This document shows positions 63,420-64,000 of a DNA stretch of 64,000 nucleotides, piece by piece. Each line of letters opens with the position of its first letter. The first letter of the stretch is position 1. Source of the DNA: an uncultured Roseobacter sp. (GTDB lineage Bacteria; Pseudomonadota; Alphaproteobacteria; Rhodobacterales; Rhodobacteraceae); the NCBI RefSeq assembly GCF_947496515.1, contig NZ_CANMDB010000002.1, positions 124,001 to 188,000 on the forward strand. Reading direction: 5' to 3'. The notes below the pieces were generated by a model. That model was not told the origin of the DNA, did no database searches, and saw only the letters and a list, made by a program, of their open reading frames with translations. Position numbers and translations under genes: made by a program.

Positions 63420-64000
63420 CTATTTGGTGAGGGACGCGCCGGCGGGCACGTCGATTGTGATGAAACTGCCAGCCGCGCCGCGGCTGAGCTGCAGCGTGCC
63501 TTCGAGCCCTTCGATCAGCCCGCCCACGATGCGCCCGCCCACGGTGGCGGGGTTGGGCCAGGCCATGGAGGTGGGGATGCCCACGCCATCGTCGGAGATG
63601 ATCACGCGCAGCCCGCCCGCGCTGAGCCGGGACATGCGCACCTCCACCAGGCCGCTGTCGATGCGGTCAAAGGCGTGCAGATAGGCATTGGTCAGAAGCT
63701 CGGAGACGACAAGACCCACGCGGGAAGCGATCTCGATCGGGACCTCCAGAGGGTCGATCTGCAGGTTGATCCGCAGCCCGGGGCGACCGTAGACATGCCC
63801 GATGGCGCAGCAGAGCCGCGACAGGAAACTGCCCATCTGGACGGTGTCGCGGGCCTGGCGCTGGTCGGCCAGTGTCATTTCCTCGTAAAGCAGTTGCAGT
63901 GTCTCGATGCGGCGGCTGAGGGCCGCGTATTCCGCCGGGACGGAGGTGGCATTGGACTGGTGCCGGATCATGCCGATGATCATTGACATATCCGTTTCGA
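63420..64000 (-). CDS. HWE/HisKA_2-type sensor histidine kinase, C-terminal part (5' end outside window)
   Basis: The frame runs to the right edge with no stop, so the start lies beyond 64000; the ATG at 63989 is probably internal because the phosphoacceptor His box that should precede RIETLQLLYEEM is missing. The ATPase domain is complete: N box VSELLTNAYLHAF, G1 ISDDGVGIP, G2 GGRIVGGLIEGLEG. This HWE/HisKA_2 group is common in alphaproteobacteria, including light- and general-stress-response kinases. It overlies nothing and is followed closely by scoB. Confidence 0.82.
   Translation of the reverse strand, partial: ETDMSMIIGMIRHQSNATSVPAEYAALSRRIETLQLLYEEMTLADQRQARDTVQMGSFLSRLCCAIGHVYGRPGLRINLQIDPLEVPIEIASRVGLVVSELLTNAYLHAFDRIDSGLVEVRMSRLSAGGLRVIISDDGVGIPTSMAWPNPATVGGRIVGGLIEGLEGTLQLSRGAAGSFITIDVPAGASLTK

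Overview
This window is a high-G+C stretch of alphaproteobacterial chromosome, best matched to the Rhodobacteraceae (Roseobacter group). Reasons: the ruvCAB - YbgC - tolQRAB - pal - cpoB - tilS - ftsH block; phosphatidylcholine synthase; a DUF484-xerC pair; a VP-type PEP-CTERM protein; DUF1127 and DUF3726 family genes. Both ends cut a gene: a NAD(P)H-hydrate dehydratase on the left and an HWE/HisKA_2-type histidine kinase on the right. I found no rRNA, tRNA, CRISPR array, transposase or prophage. Family assignments come from reading motifs, not from database searches.

Layout. 1-3.8 kb: partial nnrD, then a vanadium-haloperoxidase-like protein fused to RTX repeats (probably type I secreted). 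3.85-7.0 kb: a four-gene coupled operon resembling the zinc-linked Zrg systems, with a Zur-box-like palindrome in its promoter. 7.0-8.1 kb: about 1.1 kb without a gene. 8.1-17.7 kb: parE, a PEP-CTERM-like exported protein, a secreted alpha/beta hydrolase, a MATE exporter, a diverged N-formylglutamate amidohydrolase, and a divergent kinase/acyl-CoA dehydrogenase pair that mirrors the two halves of ACAD10/11. 17.9-21.0 kb: a tightly coupled operon of an M19 dipeptidase-like protein missing part of its metal site, an unknown 550-residue protein and a DUF3726-like protein. 21-26.4 kb: truA, YcjX-GNAT-YcjF, and a cNMP-domain/thioredoxin-reductase-like fusion with no CxxC.

26.7-31.4 kb: ileS carrying an in-frame cluster of palindromes, a DUF3253 gene, ogt-type methyltransferase, pcs. 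32-39.7 kb: DUF484-xerC, transaldolase, priA, a small membrane protein, an MFS carrier, prmA. 40.3-52.5 kb: Holliday-junction processing (ruvCAB) followed by the Tol-Pal envelope system, tRNA-Ile lysidine synthase and FtsH. 52.6-56.3 kb: MOSC protein, then one-carbon folate genes fhs and folD flanking a chorismate mutase. 56.4-60 kb: thioesterase, PdeM and an Lhr-like helicase (two parts of the ligase-associated DNA-damage module). 60.2-61.8 kb: OYE-family oxidoreductase under an apparently leaderless ArsR regulator. 61.8-64 kb: small exported/membrane proteins, GNAT, CoA-transferase subunit B, histidine kinase.

The most interesting non-coding structure is a pair of ~100-bp elements, 29 kb apart, each with four 11-bp direct repeats (GTCGGTATNNN) and matching flanks, both upstream of minus-strand genes. 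There is also a three-copy double-hairpin repeat with compensatory stem changes, and palindromes that have been absorbed into the reading frame of ileS.
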